Counted from the stretch's first letter, positions 23,674-36,389 are shown. The stretch is 64,000 bases of DNA from Mermis nigrescens (GCA_036768485.1 JAVLUZ010000142.1:21604290-21668289), one strand, 5' to 3'. The notes: generated by a model not told the origin, from the sequence alone. Made by a program: numbers and translations.

Positions 23674-25814
23674 AGTTGTGTAAAATAGGGTTCTGAAAAA
23701 GGGTAAACGTTATTTAGGGGAACCGCATGAGTAGATTTAGACATAATGAGTAGATGGACGGGAACGCATTCCTTTTTATGGCATTCACTAGCTGGTAATT
23801 CTGAGAAATCTATGACTATCCCAGGGCAGACGGGACGACGTGGGACCTGATTTAGTACAATATCGCCTGGAATATATGCGCGTTTCTCCAAAATTAAATC
23901 GGAAAACGGCAATTTTGGCGATTGCAATAACCTATTTTGATGAACTAAGTGAGTCACGAGCGGATTGTGAACATAGACAATCCGAGCTGTTTCGGAAGTT
24001 GGCAATTCTGTTATACGATATGGACCCACTTGCTAAGGAGCATGCTTTCCTTGGTTAGGCGGAATAACTGCTTTGTTATTCAGATAAACAATATTGTTAA
24101 CCGAAAAAGTCGTTTCGGAAATGTTTTTGTCATATTGTCGCTTCTGATGCATACGCGCTTTTGCTAAGTTAGAGGCTGCAGCTTCATGTAGGTCACGTAA
24201 GGAGTGAACTAGGCTGGCTAAATACGCTTCAACTTGGTTAGGCGAATCAGGGTCAAGGGTTAAATCGTTCAAGATTTGAATATCTAACGGAAAAGATGGC
24301 TCTCCTCGACCATAAAGTAAGACAAATGGCGATAAATTTGTCGAGGCCTGAGGTGTTGCTCGATAAGCAAACAACGCAAATGGGAGATACTGTTCCCAAT
24401 CATATTGATCACGAGCACTTAGCTTCGATAAACAGTCGATCAACATTCGGTTATACCTCTCAACCAAACCATCACATTGGGGATGGTATGGTGTTGTAAA
24501 AATTTTCTGGATATGCAAAATTTTACATATTTCAGAAACTAATGTTGATATAAAATTCGATCCTTGATCTGTCAGAAAACGTCTAGGCACTCCGTGTCTA
24601 GGTATGATTTCACGAAGCAAAAGATTTGCAATCATAGTAGCTTTTATGTCCGAAACAGGAAATGCTTCTACATATTTCGTGAAATAATCCATGAAAACTA
24701 CAACTTGATCATTTCCAGAGATAGATTTTGGAATGTGAAGACAATCACATGCAATGAGATCAAAAGGAGTGCTAAATTCAATCGGTTTTAGGAGTACCGA
24801 TGCTGGAATTGACGAAATCTTATGTTGCAGACATGTATGGCAATTTTTACACCATGCAATGACATCGTTTTCCATTCTTGGCCACCAATATCTCATTTGG
24901 ATATTGGGTAACATTTTTCGGGCTGAAAAATGAGCACCAAAAATTGAGTCATGAAATTCGGATAGGATAAAAGGACGTAGGGATTTGGGTATAACGAGTT
25001 GATAGATGACTTGTGGGCTACATTTGGGTTGAAAACGTCGAAAAACTAGATCTTGGCGGACGAAAAATTCATCGCGATACTTCTTCTCGGAAAGATCATC
25101 GAGAGAATCGCGGATTTTGACGATTTCAGGGTCAAGTCGTTGCTCTGCTAACAGTTTAGCTGGCGTTAGCATTTCTGCTTTTTCTGCATCTGTCAGCATA
25201 TTTCTTTCATAATATACTGGTGGTACATTTCTATTTGCTTTTGACGTAGTTGGTATGTTGGGCGGATTATCATCCTCTTCCGACTCGGATTTCTCGGATT
25301 CTAGATTAGCTAAGTTCACAACTGCTTTTCTTTCAGCTTTATACTTTCGCTCATGTTCATCATACTTGGGGTGGCGTGAAAGTAAATCAGCGGCACAATT
25401 ATATGCACCTGGGACATACACAATTTTATACGTGTATTCTTGAAGCTTAAGTCCCCATCTTCAAAGACGACTAGACGGGTCTTTGATGTTTATTAGCCAT
25501 GTTAGAGCTTGGTGGTCGGTTTCAACCACGAACTCTGTTCCATAAAGATAATGACGATAGTATTTAATTGCCCACACAACGGCTAGAGCTTCTTTCTCTG
25601 ACGTGGCGTAATTGCACTCAGCTGAATTCAAGACTCGGCTTGCATAGCTGAGTATGAAGCGATTACCCGACGGCAGATGCTTTTTGGTAAGAATTGCACC
25701 TAAAGCATAGTTGCTGGCATCAGTTGTCAAGATGAACTGATGTTTATCATCAAACTTTGGCAATTGTAGGATTGGCAGAGAAGTGAAAGCATCCTTGATT
25801 TTTTCGAAAAGCTT

Positions 25815-26680
25815 CGTAAACGTAGCGGGATGCTACGTTCACTTGCTTACTTAACCCTGGCTAAAGCTCACGCACTCGCACAAAAGGCGACTCAGGGGTA
25901 AGGCCCGGCCTATCAAGATAGCCCGGCCCGGCCCTCTACTGCGCGCACCTAGTGAAACTTACTTACTTAACCCCTTGTGAGATTAAGTACCTAAATAATG
26001 TAAGTTCCCCGGAAACCTAATTGAGGGCTCAAAGAGATTATTATTTAACTTGTTTTGGGACCGAATTCCGGTGCTTGAAAATATTGAAGGTTCCTAAGTA
26101 TAGTGTAGCACAAGGACAGAATTCAACAGCACGGAAATTCGAACCGAGCCCAACATCGTTAATTAAATAATTAATTTTTCCAATATTTTTGGACAGAAAA
26201 TTGTGAAGCAATTAAAAACGCGACAGCATGAAGGTGCATGCTGTCGACTGTCGTGTTCACGCTAATCAGTTAAAAACAACACTATAATTACGAGGGCACG
26301 TAGCCCGCCAATGGCATACAACTATTGCCATGAAGGCACACAAATAAAACAATAAATGCGTAAGGGCGAAAAAAGCCTGCCCACTACGCGACGAGATACG
26401 ACAAGATTTCCCTGCAGCCACACAGGGGAAAGAAAACAGGGATACTACGTGCAGAAAAATGCGTCTGCACGGATAAAACAGGCACAGTGTACAAGCTGGC
26501 GAAAACCTGGGAAAGCTCAATGTAAAATGAAAAATTCTTAAAGTGCCGGAATGATCGTCAAAACTGCGCTCGCACGCAGTTTTAAACGATACGAAAAAGA
26601 GGCATATCAAACGCGGACAAAGAAACACGAAATGGATCTACGAGAATAACAATAGGCCTATGGGCAAAGCTTATTGTAAA
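25815..26680 (-). mobile_element. LTR copy B, probably the outer 3' LTR of a second element nested in pol
   Basis: This is nearly identical to 18634-19487 in the same orientation. Its left edge is the exact LTR end (CGTAAACGTAGCGGG, where copy A has TGTAAACG), joined directly to mid-pol sequence at 25814. A 5' LTR should instead be followed by a primer-binding site and gag. The simplest reading is that a sister element inserted into pol and this is its outer 3' LTR edge. Its right part is in turn cut at 26680 by LTR2, so the rest of the sister element would lie further right, outside the window or lost. Confidence 0.75.
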
Positions 26681-27725
26681 TGTAGGCGGCCTGTATCTAC
26701 AAGAGCGACACAGACCGGCCTAGCATTACCTTCGAGATTTACCTAGGTACGTAGGTACTTAAGTCTACGCTTAGTGCTGGCCCCGATCGCGCGGCTCTGA
26801 TGGCTTTCGATCTTTGGACCCTTACAGACCTTACGGCTTCGATCCCCTCAGCCCTAATATTGCTGGCCGCTTTTACGTCGGGTGATCTCAGCAGCTACGC
26901 CCTAAGACCTAAGGCTACCTACCTAGTCTCGGTAATTGCCGCGGAGGTCAGTTGACCTATCTCAAGCTCAAGTTGTTTATTTAACTTATTTTCAATCAGT
27001 GCCTGATTCGAAATGTTTTGGTTCCTAATTAGTGTAGCACGCTGAACACTGAAAACAACAACAACGAGCTCTATGCTGATCAATCATCCTTAAAGATTAG
27101 ATAATAATTTTGATCAATTTTTGGCTTGAGAGATAAATTATGATTTTCGAATAGAAAAAGCTATCATATGGAATTTACCTATCAGTCCACTAGATGGGAA
27201 GAAATCCTCGACGTAGGGATGGTGGCCGACCTAACCCTCGGTATAACCAAAACCACTGGGTAGGTTTTCTATATTTTTATTCAACGATGAATTCACGGCC
27301 TGAAGCCGGACAACAAGCAAAAAGAAAACGAAAACATACGGACTATATCCACGTACAACTGGCTAACGAAAAGCAAAAACGCCAGACTAAACCACAACGT
27401 TACATTCGCTGGCCTCAAGGGCCATTACAGTAAATTAAAGAACGATCAATTTAACATAATACTGAATCACTTTTATCTCAGATCGAAAGTTCTCGATTCA
27501 CGTAAGCGGTATGCATTAAACAATTACTATTATCATACACTTAGCTCTATGCTACCGGACAAGTATCTAAATGTTTTTTATTATTGAAAATTTGGGGAAA
27601 TAATGGGAAGACCGAAGGCATAGCCCACAGTGCACTATCATAGATAGCTACTAGTATTGGCTATGTTATGGCTATTGCGAACTGCTAAGGCAGGTTCGCC
27701 TACACGTGTAACTCTCGCAGTTACA
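26681..27725 (-). mobile_element. LTR of Gypsy-like element 2 (3' LTR)
   Basis: On the plus strand it starts TGTAGGCGGCCTGTATC and ends CTCTCGCAGTTACA, with TG...CA borders, and is 1045 bp long. CTCCCCC at 27726-27732 is the complement of a polypurine tract, as in element 1. It inserted into LTR copy B, whose sequence stops after GTAAA at 26680. Internal blocks such as GGTTCCTAATTAGTGTAGCAC and GAGGTCAGTTGACCT recur in copy A or in the solo LTR at 40-41.5 kb, so the LTR families are related. Confidence 0.75.
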
Positions 27726-28838
27726 CTCCCCCATGTATAGAAAAAAAATTTGACACGAAGTGGAGAATTTTTCGGGGGTACCAACAACGGCACTAGCGTC
27801 GGCGACGCTCTACAACTCGGCTCTCTGGCGTTCGCAACGCCTCTACTCTAGCATCCGCAACGCCTCATCCTGAGCGAACGTGAAAAACGAAAATAAAAAG
27901 AACAAAAAAATAACAAATATCGATAGCCGGTAACGGTCAACGCCTGACCTCGTTCGCACTCAGGAAAACTCTTGAGCAACACTCACAATGGCGCTAGGGA
28001 TAACTATATTGTTGCCCGAGTAATGATGAACTCTGGTCTTGGACAGCATTGCATAATATTCGATTATGCTGCCCAAGTAGCCTCCTTCAGTCCCCAGGTA
28101 ATGAAAAAAATTTTGAATTGAAAAAATTTTGTAGATTGGGTGTAAATTAACCCCTTGTCCGTTAAAGAGTTAAGGTACCATAATAGTAACACCGCTAATT
28201 GAGCAAAAGAAAATTTAAGACACGGAATGATAAAGGCAAAATATGCTGAGCAAAAAATTAAAGTCACTGACGAATTAAAACACGAGGTAAAACGAGAAAA
28301 AATGGCAAATTATGCGAGATAACAGGGAAAAATATGAGCACCGTCAAAGAAAAAATTTACAGCAAGAGAAAAATGACAAGAGAAAAAATACACAAGAAAT
28401 AAACGATACACAAAGTCCTGGAATCCACATCAGGACGAAAAACAAAAAAATTGACAAAAAGCTGCTAGTTGAAGTCGACGCCGTTGCAGAGTTCTAAAAG
28501 TTCAGTACGTCGAACTTTGTAAATTAATATTGATCACGGTAATGGGCCTTCGAGCCATACGATTTTCCACGACGTCGTTGTCATTGAAAATATTTCTGAT
28601 CCGATTCCGGTTCGCGACGCTGTATTCGAACGCTCACGATATTGATATGGCGATTGCCTACGCCCATACAGATGTTGGCGTAAGTGGCGATGTGGATCGA
28701 CGGGTCGATCATTGTCCTCAAAATCGTCAGTCGTCCTCGTAGTCGTCCGCGCAAGCGACGCGGTATGGGTGGCGTCAGAGTAAATAATTGCTCCGGCGTA
28801 AAACCGTAAGTTCGTTGGCGAGAAGGTTCAGCGTGGAC
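27726..28838 (-). mobile_element. 3' internal end of Gypsy-like element 2
   Basis: To the right of the polypurine tract lies a presumed 3' untranslated region with an A-rich block (28290-28460), then at 28581-28838 a minus-strand ORF tail that is basic and Arg-rich (RRLRGRLRGRLTILR). The layout mirrors the end of ORF3 in element 1 (PRLSRLDNHRHRD). The element is cut at 28839 by a hAT-like terminus, so whether it also carried an exonuclease domain cannot be seen. Confidence 0.6.
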
Positions 28839-28990
28839 TAGGGATCGGACGAGGCCTCGGCCTCGGCCTCGGTAATCCTCGGTCTTTTTTGAGATCCCTC
28901 GGCCTCGGCCGAGGGTCAGGTGAAAAATGACCGAGGACCGAGGGTTTTTTAATTTTGCATTTTTTGAGTGATGCCGAAATAGCACAAATA
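28839..28990. mobile_element. hAT-like terminus with CCTCGG subterminal repeats
   Basis: It begins TAGGGATCGGACGAGG, matching the TAGNGATSNNC start of the TSD-supported hAT elements at 57146 and 60493, and continues with (GCCTCG)n, CCGAGGATTACC-like blocks and CCGAGGACCGAGGG. The partner terminus and TSD were not found. A related fragment lies at 31540-31622. Confidence 0.6.
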
Positions 28991-29109
28991 CAGCAAAAAA
29001 CGCATGTGCTACAAAAGACCCATTGCCTCAAATGTTATGCCAAGTCAATGCTGTAATATGCCAGCCTATAGACGGCAGAGACAAGACGCATATGCTGATT
29101 GAAGGATTG

Positions 29110-30203
29110 TGTCTCAACAGCCCCACCAGTCCCAACAGTCCCCACCAGTCCCAACAGCCCCACCATCCCAACAGCCCCACCAATAATCCCAACAGCCCCA
29201 CCAATCCCAACAGCCCCACCAATAATCCCAACAGCCCCACCAGTCCCAAGAGCCCCACCAATCCCGAGCCCCACCAATCCCAGCAGTTCCACCGTTCCAG
29301 CAGTCCAACCGTTCAACAGTCACACTGTCCCAACCACACATAAGCGTGGGGGGAGGGATGTTTAGAGTTTAGCCCTCTCTCAACCCGAAATTCTGGAAAT
29401 CCCCCCAAATTATGGTAGACCCCCAGAATTCTATTTTAAGCACATTTCTCGGTCACTTTACCCCACCAGACCCACAGAATTTGTCCGCTGCCAATGTTGG
29501 TTCCAACTGCCCCACTGTTATAATCATAGATGCACAGCACGACCGGTCTGGAGAAGGAGTTTTGAGCCAAAAATGACCTCAAAACTAGTATGAATGTTAA
29601 AATAGCGTAAAAACTACTTAATCCACATTTTTTGGCTATTTTAAAGCAGATTAGCGTGAAAGTTTTGATTTTCATTTAATTTTAACGCTTATCTTTCCTT
29701 TTTTCACTAGAACGTTTTTCATTTTTTTCTGGCAGTCTAGATTAGGCAATAATGAGCAGGAATCTAATCTTGCAAGATGGCTCGAATGAGGCAAAATCAC
29801 GGATTGCGCAAAAATGCTGAAGCTTCAATTCTAGCGGGTCTACCAGTTTCTCAGGTAGAGTTATTCTGAAAATGTAAACCTGCACGCTCTTGTATAGTCC
29901 TGATGAAATATACGAAGTCGAAAAATAGTCAAAAAAATATCTTGATCAAACGGAGCCCGTATAAATTCTATAAATTCTATGTTTCAAAAGTACATTCGTC
30001 AAATGCACTTCTCGTATAATAGCGATTGCGTGGGGCTGCTGGGAGTACTGGTGGGGGACGGTGGGGCTGTTGGAATGGTGGGGCTGTTGGGATTGGTGGG
30101 GCTGTCGGGATTGGTGGGGCTGTTGGGATTATTGGTGGGGCTGTTGGGACGGTGGGGCTGTTGGGACGGTGGGGCTGTTGGGACTGGTGGGGCTGTTGAG
30201 ACA
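29110..30203. mobile_element. 1.1-kb element with minisatellite inverted arms
   Basis: The left arm (29110-29300) starts TGTCTCAACAGCCCCACC and is built of about ten units of CCCAACAGCCCCACCAAT and variants. The right arm (30032-30203) is its mirror image, ending GGGGCTGTTGAGACA. The interior is AT-rich with an M1-like block at 29338-29495. ORFs of repeated Pro-Asn-Ser or Gly-Leu-Val through the arms are artefacts of the repeats. No clear TSD was found. The structure resembles fold-back transposons with repeated transposase-binding sites. Confidence 0.75.
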
Positions 30204-30682
30204 TCACCGATTAAAGTAGGTACATTATGTGGGCGTTTTCCGTGTCCATGCATGCAAAACCTACTTAATTTCTTGAGCCCAAGTTGGGCATGGGTAGAAA
30301 ATTCAAATGCGCATGATGTGAATAAAAGTTGCAGTTTAAATTTATATAATGGTCACAGAAGTGATTGCATTATAAAAAAAGCGTCGCTAACAGATAATTT
30401 CATGTTTAAATTTGTTTACAATAAAGAATAAGAAGAATTCGGCACAAATAACATAATGTTACTAAAGAGCTGAATAATGGAATATGCCTAGACCGTATGC
30501 GCGATATATTGTGACAATAGGAAATATTAACAGACTCGCTTATTTAACATTTTACGGTTGATTATATTAAATTACATTTACTTTGTGATTCAGTCGCACT
30601 TTAGAAGCAATATATTTCTAGGTTTCTAATTCAATTCTTTGCACATATTGCATAACTGCAGTGTTAATTTTCCATTTTATAT
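30204..30682. other. No gene recognised
   Basis: AT-rich sequence without ORFs carrying known motifs and without recognised repeat boundaries. Confidence 0.4.
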
Positions 30683-30765
30683 TAGGGGATTCGGGTACCG
30701 GGTAGTAAAATTATTTTATTCCCGGGTACCCGGAAATACCCGGGTACTACCCGCGTGCATCTCTA
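30683..30765. mobile_element. Mini hAT-like MITE with GGGTACCC palindromes
   Basis: This 83-bp element starts TAGGGGATTCGGGTACC and, read from the other end, TAGAGATGCACGCGGG. Its body is repeated CCCGGGTACCCGG palindromes. Termini follow the TAGNG(G)AT pattern of the nearby hAT elements. The 8-bp flanks do not match, so assignment rests on termini alone. Confidence 0.55.
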
Positions 30766-31910
30766 CTAAGAATCATCTTAAACGGCGCAAAGTGCCAAAA
30801 AATTGACATTTTTTCTCTTAAAATACAATTTCTGCCATTATAAAGATATGTAGAACACACAAAATAGTGATAGCGAAAACGAGCTGAATGATTAAGACGA
30901 TTAGCAATTTGTCACTTCTGTGCTTGTCATTTGCATACGTACCATAGTTTCACAAGGTCGAAAGTTCAGGGGTTAAATCCCAAAATTAAGGACCACTTAA
31001 TTTAGAGTCTAGCCTTTTTTGCAGGTCAAATATGAAAAATGGCTAAAACATCCTGTATAACATGTTTTAATGTGAAAAACTGCATTTTTAACAACATTTT
31101 ATCCCATTCTGACTAGTTTCGTCGCTCTTGAGAGTAAAATATATAAGAATCCATCGAAAATTTTGGCTTTTCAGATCATTTTAAGTTTATTCTAGGTATT
31201 TTATGGGTAAACAAAACAGAAGTGTATTAAACAGCGCGAAGCGCCGAAAAATTTTAATGTATTCGCTGCTTTTGTACCCAAATCATTGCAGAAAATGTTT
31301 GATAGCTCAAAATCGTCTGACAGTGATTCACGTCTTGTACCCCGAGGTCGGGGTAATAACCCCTCACCCCCATGGGAATGTGTGATACCTACCTTTAAAT
31401 AAAATTAAAATAATAGCTTGTTAGCTTTGAACTATATTACACTAATCAATCCTATTGCTACTGTACCCTCATCACATGGAGCATATGTGCCCTATATTGT
31501 TTGTACTCATACTCATATTATATGTATTACAAATCCTTGGTCCCTCGGTCCCTCGGCCCTCGGCCTCGGCCTCGGCCGAGGCAAGGATTTCAAAGTTCCC
31601 TCGGCCTCGGCCGAGGGAAAACAAGACGAAGCTAGTCAGTGTTGCTACTTGCCAGCAATTTAAAAAAAGGAAACATTATAGATTTCGTTTATTATCTGAA
31701 ATTTTGAAAATTATTTAAAAAAGACACTTTTTATAGGCCGCAGAATATACTTCGATTTTTTGCGTTGCTTAGAGGAAGTGTGATTTTTTAGCAGATTTTG
31801 CGACTTTAGGTAGATTCTTCCTAGTCCCCTCCTTTTACATCCTTAATAATCCACAATTCCAAGTATATTCATCTTTTTTGTTCCATCGGAGCATTTTTCT
31901 TTGCTAGTTA
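30766..31910. other. Repeat fragments, no gene
   Basis: It contains an R290-like patch with a GGCGC hairpin variant (30783-30850), a GCGCGAAGCGCCG hairpin near 31237, a CCTCGG-rich hAT-like fragment (31540-31622) and one end of the long-TIR family M5 (31635-31910, matching 43455-43725). No coding region is supported. Confidence 0.6.
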
Positions 31911-32161
31911 TGTTATATGACCCACACCAGGCATTTTTTGTTACAAGCTGGTTGCTTCAAACTCTTCTTATTGATGTTTAATGTGCTTTGCTCAATATGT
32001 AATGCATCTAAAACACTGCCGCAATAACCTAATTCGTAAAATATTCTAAAGAAAGAAAATTTATTACTAATACCAACTGTTAAAATACAAAATGACAAGA
32101 TATATAATAAATGCAATTACGAATTAGTAAAGGGACATGCGAGTCAATGGAATGACAAGTT

Positions 32162-33455
32162 TTACGCGCCCCCCACAAGATATCTAGATAAATCAAAGTT
32201 TGCTAATCTAGATTTAAATATGTTTAGGTTAGGGGAAGAAACAATGAAGTCAGGAAGATCGTTCCAAACTGCGATGTATTTGTAAAAGAAATCAAATTTT
32301 TCAAAATTAGAATGTACAATAGGTATAACTAATTTAAATCTATTAATGCTACGGGTAATATTATGATTAAATACAAAAAAAATCATCAGCTTCCAAACAT
32401 GATTTATGACAAATAATTTGATGCATCATACACAGACAAATCTGCAAGCGTCTTAATTCAAGTCTGCACAATTTAAGTTGTGTTAAACGATCCTCGTAAG
32501 AAAGAATATTATTATAACCAAAAATATATTTAGTGAATCTACGTTGAACAGCTTCCAGTCTATCTATATCCCTAAGATAAGAGGGGTTCCATACACTGCA
32601 ACAATACTCTAATAAAGGTCTAACATAACAACTATAAGCTTTAACAAGGTTACCTTTATCACGTGAAAAAAATGATTTGCGTATTAAAATACATCTAAAG
32701 AAAGCTTTTTTAATCAAAGAATTATAATGTTCCTTAAATTTTAAATTTCGAGGAATCAAAACTCCTAAATCACGGACAAACGGATCACTAGAAATAATTT
32801 CCCCATTTAGTCTATAAACAACTTTTTGATTATTATTACCCAAATATAGAACTTGGCTTTTGGTTCGAGAAATAGGTAAATCCCATGCAATTGCCCAGTC
32901 AATAATCTTATCTAAATCAGACTGTAATAATTTACAGTTACGACTAATATTGAAAATTTTGATATCATCTGCGAACATATAAACCGTACTACAAATATTA
33001 TCACATATATCATTTATAAAAATCGGAAAGAGCGTAGGTCCAAGGACACTTCTTTGGACGACACAGCTGGTAACAGGCACATAATCTGAAAAAGACTGAT
33101 TAACGTGAACACATTGGGAACGACTAAACAAAAAGGCCTTTAACCATGCATACAAATTACCGTTTATTCCATAGCCGTTTAACTTAATAAGAAGTTTTTC
33201 CATATTTACTTTATCAAAAGCTTTAGAGAAATCTAAATATATTATATCAACAGTTTCTATTCTAGCTAACGACTGAATCCATGAAAATTTACACTTTAAC
33301 AATTGTGTTTCACAAGATTTATTCTTTTGAAAACCAAATTGAAAAGGAGAAATTAGTTTATTAACCTTAAGAAAGTCTAACAATTGACTATTAATAATTC
33401 TTTCCATAATTTTGGCAATAGAACAACAAAGAGAAACGGGCCTGTAATTATCCAC
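32162..33455 (-). pseudogene. LINE reverse transcriptase and C-terminal region
   Basis: DNYRPVSLCC opens the RT core, followed by FGFQKNKSCETQLL, IIYLDFSKAFDKV (first catalytic Asp) and MFADDIKIF, where FADD replaces the more common YADD. The thumb and C-terminal part read VRPLLEYCCSVWNP and, after a frame break near 32370, YIAVWNDLPDFIVSSPN, a typical CR1/jockey end. Copies of this end occur in the other LINE remnants of the window (42.3, 51.6 and 54.6 kb). Inactive. Confidence 0.9.
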
Positions 33456-33902
33456 TTATGCTGGGTCCCCCTTTTTTAAAATTGGATTAACATGTGCCAT
33501 GCTCCAAAGCTCGGGAACATTTCCAGACAGAAAAGATACAGTGAAAATACTAACTAACGGCTTTATCATTTGAAACGACAATTTTTTAATAAAAAGATTA
33601 CATATGCCATCGGGGTCAACTGCAATAGACTTATTTAGATGGTTAATGGCTTCCAATACGCGATCCTCACTAAAAATAACGTCAGAAAGCGAAAAATCAC
33701 AGCGCTTCTGAAAAAGAAAATTCGCGTTAGTAATGTCACTAGAAAACACTGAAGCGAAATAATCATTAAAAATGTTAGCCTTGCGTAATGAATCGGTTAT
33801 GACATTATTATCAGAAAATGTTAGAGGAGGAATTTCATTGCGACTTTTTAACCTATTATTTACAAAAGTATAGAAAGCTTTAGGATTATTATTCTTGAGC
33901 AA
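33456..33902 (-). pseudogene. LINE: linker and start of reverse transcriptase
   Basis: The frame holds FNDYFASVFSSD and PDGICNLFIKKL, the usual pre-RT blocks of CR1/jockey elements, and ends ILKKGDPA at an in-frame TAA (33456). The same frame continues without a shift into the next piece (DNYRPVSL), so a single nonsense codon separates them. Confidence 0.85.
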
Positions 33903-34111
33903 TTTGTTTTCTTGAGAAGAGAAATAATTATGAATGGTTCTACGTAGAGTCTTTCAATGATTTCGATATTTAGCTTTAGTTCCTGAAGTTTTACACCTTT
34001 TATACTTATCCCATAGAGAACGTTTTTTAAGAAATAATTTATGTAAGCTTTTAGGGTATTTAAATTTTAATCTAGCCCTAAAAGTAGGTACAAAACTAAA
34101 AATAAGAGGAT

Positions 34112-34511
34112 TTAATATACTTGAAAAACATTATACATGTCATTAACTGTTGAGCATGTAGAAAAAATGTCAGGCCAAGAAACAGAGGATAAAAAAGTAG
34201 CTATACTCTCGTAGTCCGCTTTATTGAAATTTAAGCAAGGTTTATCTCCATCTTGAAAAGTTCTAGTTAAAATTTCAAAAGAAATCGAATTATGGTCGCT
34301 TGTTGAAAAAGGAGGAAGAACCTGGATATTAAAAACGTTATATGCCGCAAATACTACATCAATCAAATTTTTATCGTGAGTATTTTCTTTAACTAACTGT
34401 TGCAGACCACTAGCTGATAAGTAATCAAAAAATAATTCGTTTAATGGATTAAATGTAAAAGTACCATGAAACCAATCAATTTTAGGCAAATTTAAATCAC
34501 CTACTTGTAAC
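34112..34511 (-). pseudogene. LINE endonuclease domain (partial)
   Basis: The frame reads QVGDLNLPKIDW, the G-D-x-N block of apurinic-type LINE endonucleases, and later STSDHNSISFEI, the catalytic S-D-H block. The N-terminal part of the domain is inside the assembly gap. A stop at 34112 separates it from the RT region. The role in the family is nicking the target DNA to prime reverse transcription. Confidence 0.85.
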
Positions 34512-34611
34512 NNNNNNNNNNNNNNNNNNNNNNNNNNNNNNNNNNNNNNNNNNNNNNNNNNNNNNNNNNNNNNNNNNNNNNNNNNNNNNNNNNNNNNNNN
34601 NNNNNNNNNNN
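34512..34611. other. Assembly gap, 100 N
   Basis: A run of exactly 100 N, the usual placeholder for unknown length. Left of it is LINE endonuclease; right of it is the edge of the Harbinger element. True distance and order are not certain. Confidence 0.99.
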
Positions 34612-34919
34612 TTGGGTATTTGGGTTTTAGCATGGGGGTGGGTTTCTCATAAGACGTCTAAGCTTAGACGCGTCTAAATTTTTAGATTTAGACGCGTCGA
34701 TTCTTAACTATGTTTCTCATAAGACGTCTAAGTTAGACGCGTCGAAATTTCGTCGAAGTTGGACGTGATTTAGACGAATCACTAGACGAGGCAGGGGTCA
34801 GGGTTAACTTTTGATTAAAAGCTCATTCTTTGCATCAGCATGCGCACATGAAAGTTGTTTTCGTAAAAATATGGCACTTTCGATGGTTTTAACTCGTTTT
34901 CAATCTAAACGACAATCAC

Positions 34920-35650
34920 TTGTTATATTTATGACATTCCGGATAAAGATTTTTACGTTCATTCTAAATTTACGAAAAAATTGTTTCAAAATATTCACGC
35001 TTATTTACCGGTGAAAGTACCTGCAAAGGGAAATCGAAGTTGTCCAACGGAATTGAAATTGGCAGTAACGTTGCGTTTCTACAGAACTGGAAGCCCTTAT
35101 TTTGCTGTGGCGAAACTGTTTAATTTGGATTCGAAATCAACTGTTTCGAAAAATTGTTACTGAAACCACGGATCAATTATTCGAGTATATGCTGAACAAT
35201 GTTATATTTTTTCAGGGAATATTGAAGATTTAAATGCGATCAAGCAAAAATTTTATACAAAATGCAAAATACAGAATGTCGTAGGATGCATTGATTGTAC
35301 CCATGTATATATTAGTTTTAGCGCTTAGTGATGACGAAATTGTTTATGTAAATTATAAAGGATGACATTCTATAAATTGCCAAGCAGTATGCGATGTAGG
35401 GGGTAAATTTTTGAACGTTTACGAAGATCAGTCAGGGTCAGCTCATGACAGTAGAATTTTATCCGTTAGCTCATTACAGTTAGAAAATGGAACCCTACCC
35501 GGTATTTTACTTGGCGATTCTGGGTATCCATGTAAAAAATGGCTTCTTAGACCTTATTTGAGACCGATTACTGATGCCGAAAATCAGTTCAATGGTTATC
35601 ACAGAAAAACATGGTATGTTTAGATGGGCAGCATAAGTGGGAATATTTCA
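34920..35650 (+). pseudogene. HARBI1-like transposase (DDE), broken
   Basis: Blocks in order: LAVTLRFYRTGSPYFAVAKL followed by NLDSKSTVSK, the HARBI1 helix-turn-helix region; VGCIDCTHVYI with the first catalytic Asp; SGSAHDSRIL and LLGDSGYPCKKWLL with the second Asp; and AENQFNGYHRKT near the region of the last acidic residue. At least three frame or stop breaks separate these blocks (near 35155, 35240 and 35330). In the family this protein cuts and rejoins the element's ends together with the Myb-like partner. Not functional here. Confidence 0.87.
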
Positions 35651-35715
35651 AGTTCATGACTGTGCCAGACATGTTGTAACTGCTAAAAAATATTTCACGT
35701 AGCAAAGAATCACTT

Positions 35716-36389
35716 TAGTTCTCGAGTGTGTTCTTGCTTTGCAAGAACTCTCGCAGGACAACAATGTCAAATTATTATGGGTCCCAGGTCACTGCGGCAT
35801 TGAGGGCAATGAATTTGCGGATCATGCTGCAAAAATGGGATCAGCACGTAGACACGTTGGCCCAGAACCGGTAGTTGCTGTCTCCAGAGCTGTTGCTAAG
35901 GCTGACATCAACAGCTGGGCCAGGAACAACATGTTCAATATTGGAGTGAGCAAAAGACTTGCCGTCAGGCCAGATCCTTTATGGAGAGGCCATGCAAGAA
36001 AATAGCCAGCTCCTTGATCAGCTTAGATCGTAAGCTGCTTAAGACAGTAACTGGTCTCTTAACTGGACACTGTCCCCTCAACAGACACCTATGTACTATT
36101 GGGGTCTCCGACAACCCCAAATGTGCAAAATGTCTGCTCACAGAAGAGGATTCTATCCACTTCCTTTGTCACTGCCCTGGGTTTGATAAGCTGAGAGCTA
36201 GGTTCTTCCATGCTCCACATATTGAACCCTCGGCCGTTTTACAGGAGCCTGTTGCCCAACTTTTGGGGTTCATTAAAGCCTCAAAACGTTTGTGCGACTA
36301 GCTCTCAAAAGTTTCTGTGGGGTGCACAATGGGCTTCTTAGCCTGCGTGAAGGGCTTGCGCCCACCCCTTTATCACTATCACTATCACT
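35716..36389 (+). mobile_element. 5'-truncated LINE fragment (RNase H and C-terminal zinc finger) with 12-bp TSD
   Basis: The insert carries LLWVPGHCGIEGNEFADHAA, the LINE-type RNase H signature, then LTGHCPLNRHLCTIGVSD and CAKCLLTEEDSIHFLCHC, the C-terminal CCHC-like finger of I/R1/LOA-type elements. It ends in TATCACTATCACTATCACTA tail repeats. Perfect 12-bp duplications AAAGAATCACTT lie at 35704-35715 and 36390-36401. A frameshift near 35990 breaks the ORF. It inserted in the Harbinger element after the transposase gene. Confidence 0.93.

Larger units (their letters stand above)
32040..34511 (-). mobile_element. CR1/jockey-like LINE, decayed
   Basis: In minus orientation the order is APE-type endonuclease, reverse transcriptase, then a C-terminal region and 3' untranslated sequence. 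The 3' part (about 32030-32160) is homologous to an isolated fragment at 56630-56740. The 5' end is lost in a 100-N assembly gap that begins at 34512. Frames are broken by stops and shifts. No target-site duplication can be seen because the 5' end is missing. Confidence 0.88.

Noticed and set aside
29023..29365. Pro/Asn/Ser-rich ORFs on plus and Gly/Leu-rich ORFs on minus
   Set aside because: They translate an 18-bp minisatellite that is open in several frames. No evidence for a gene.
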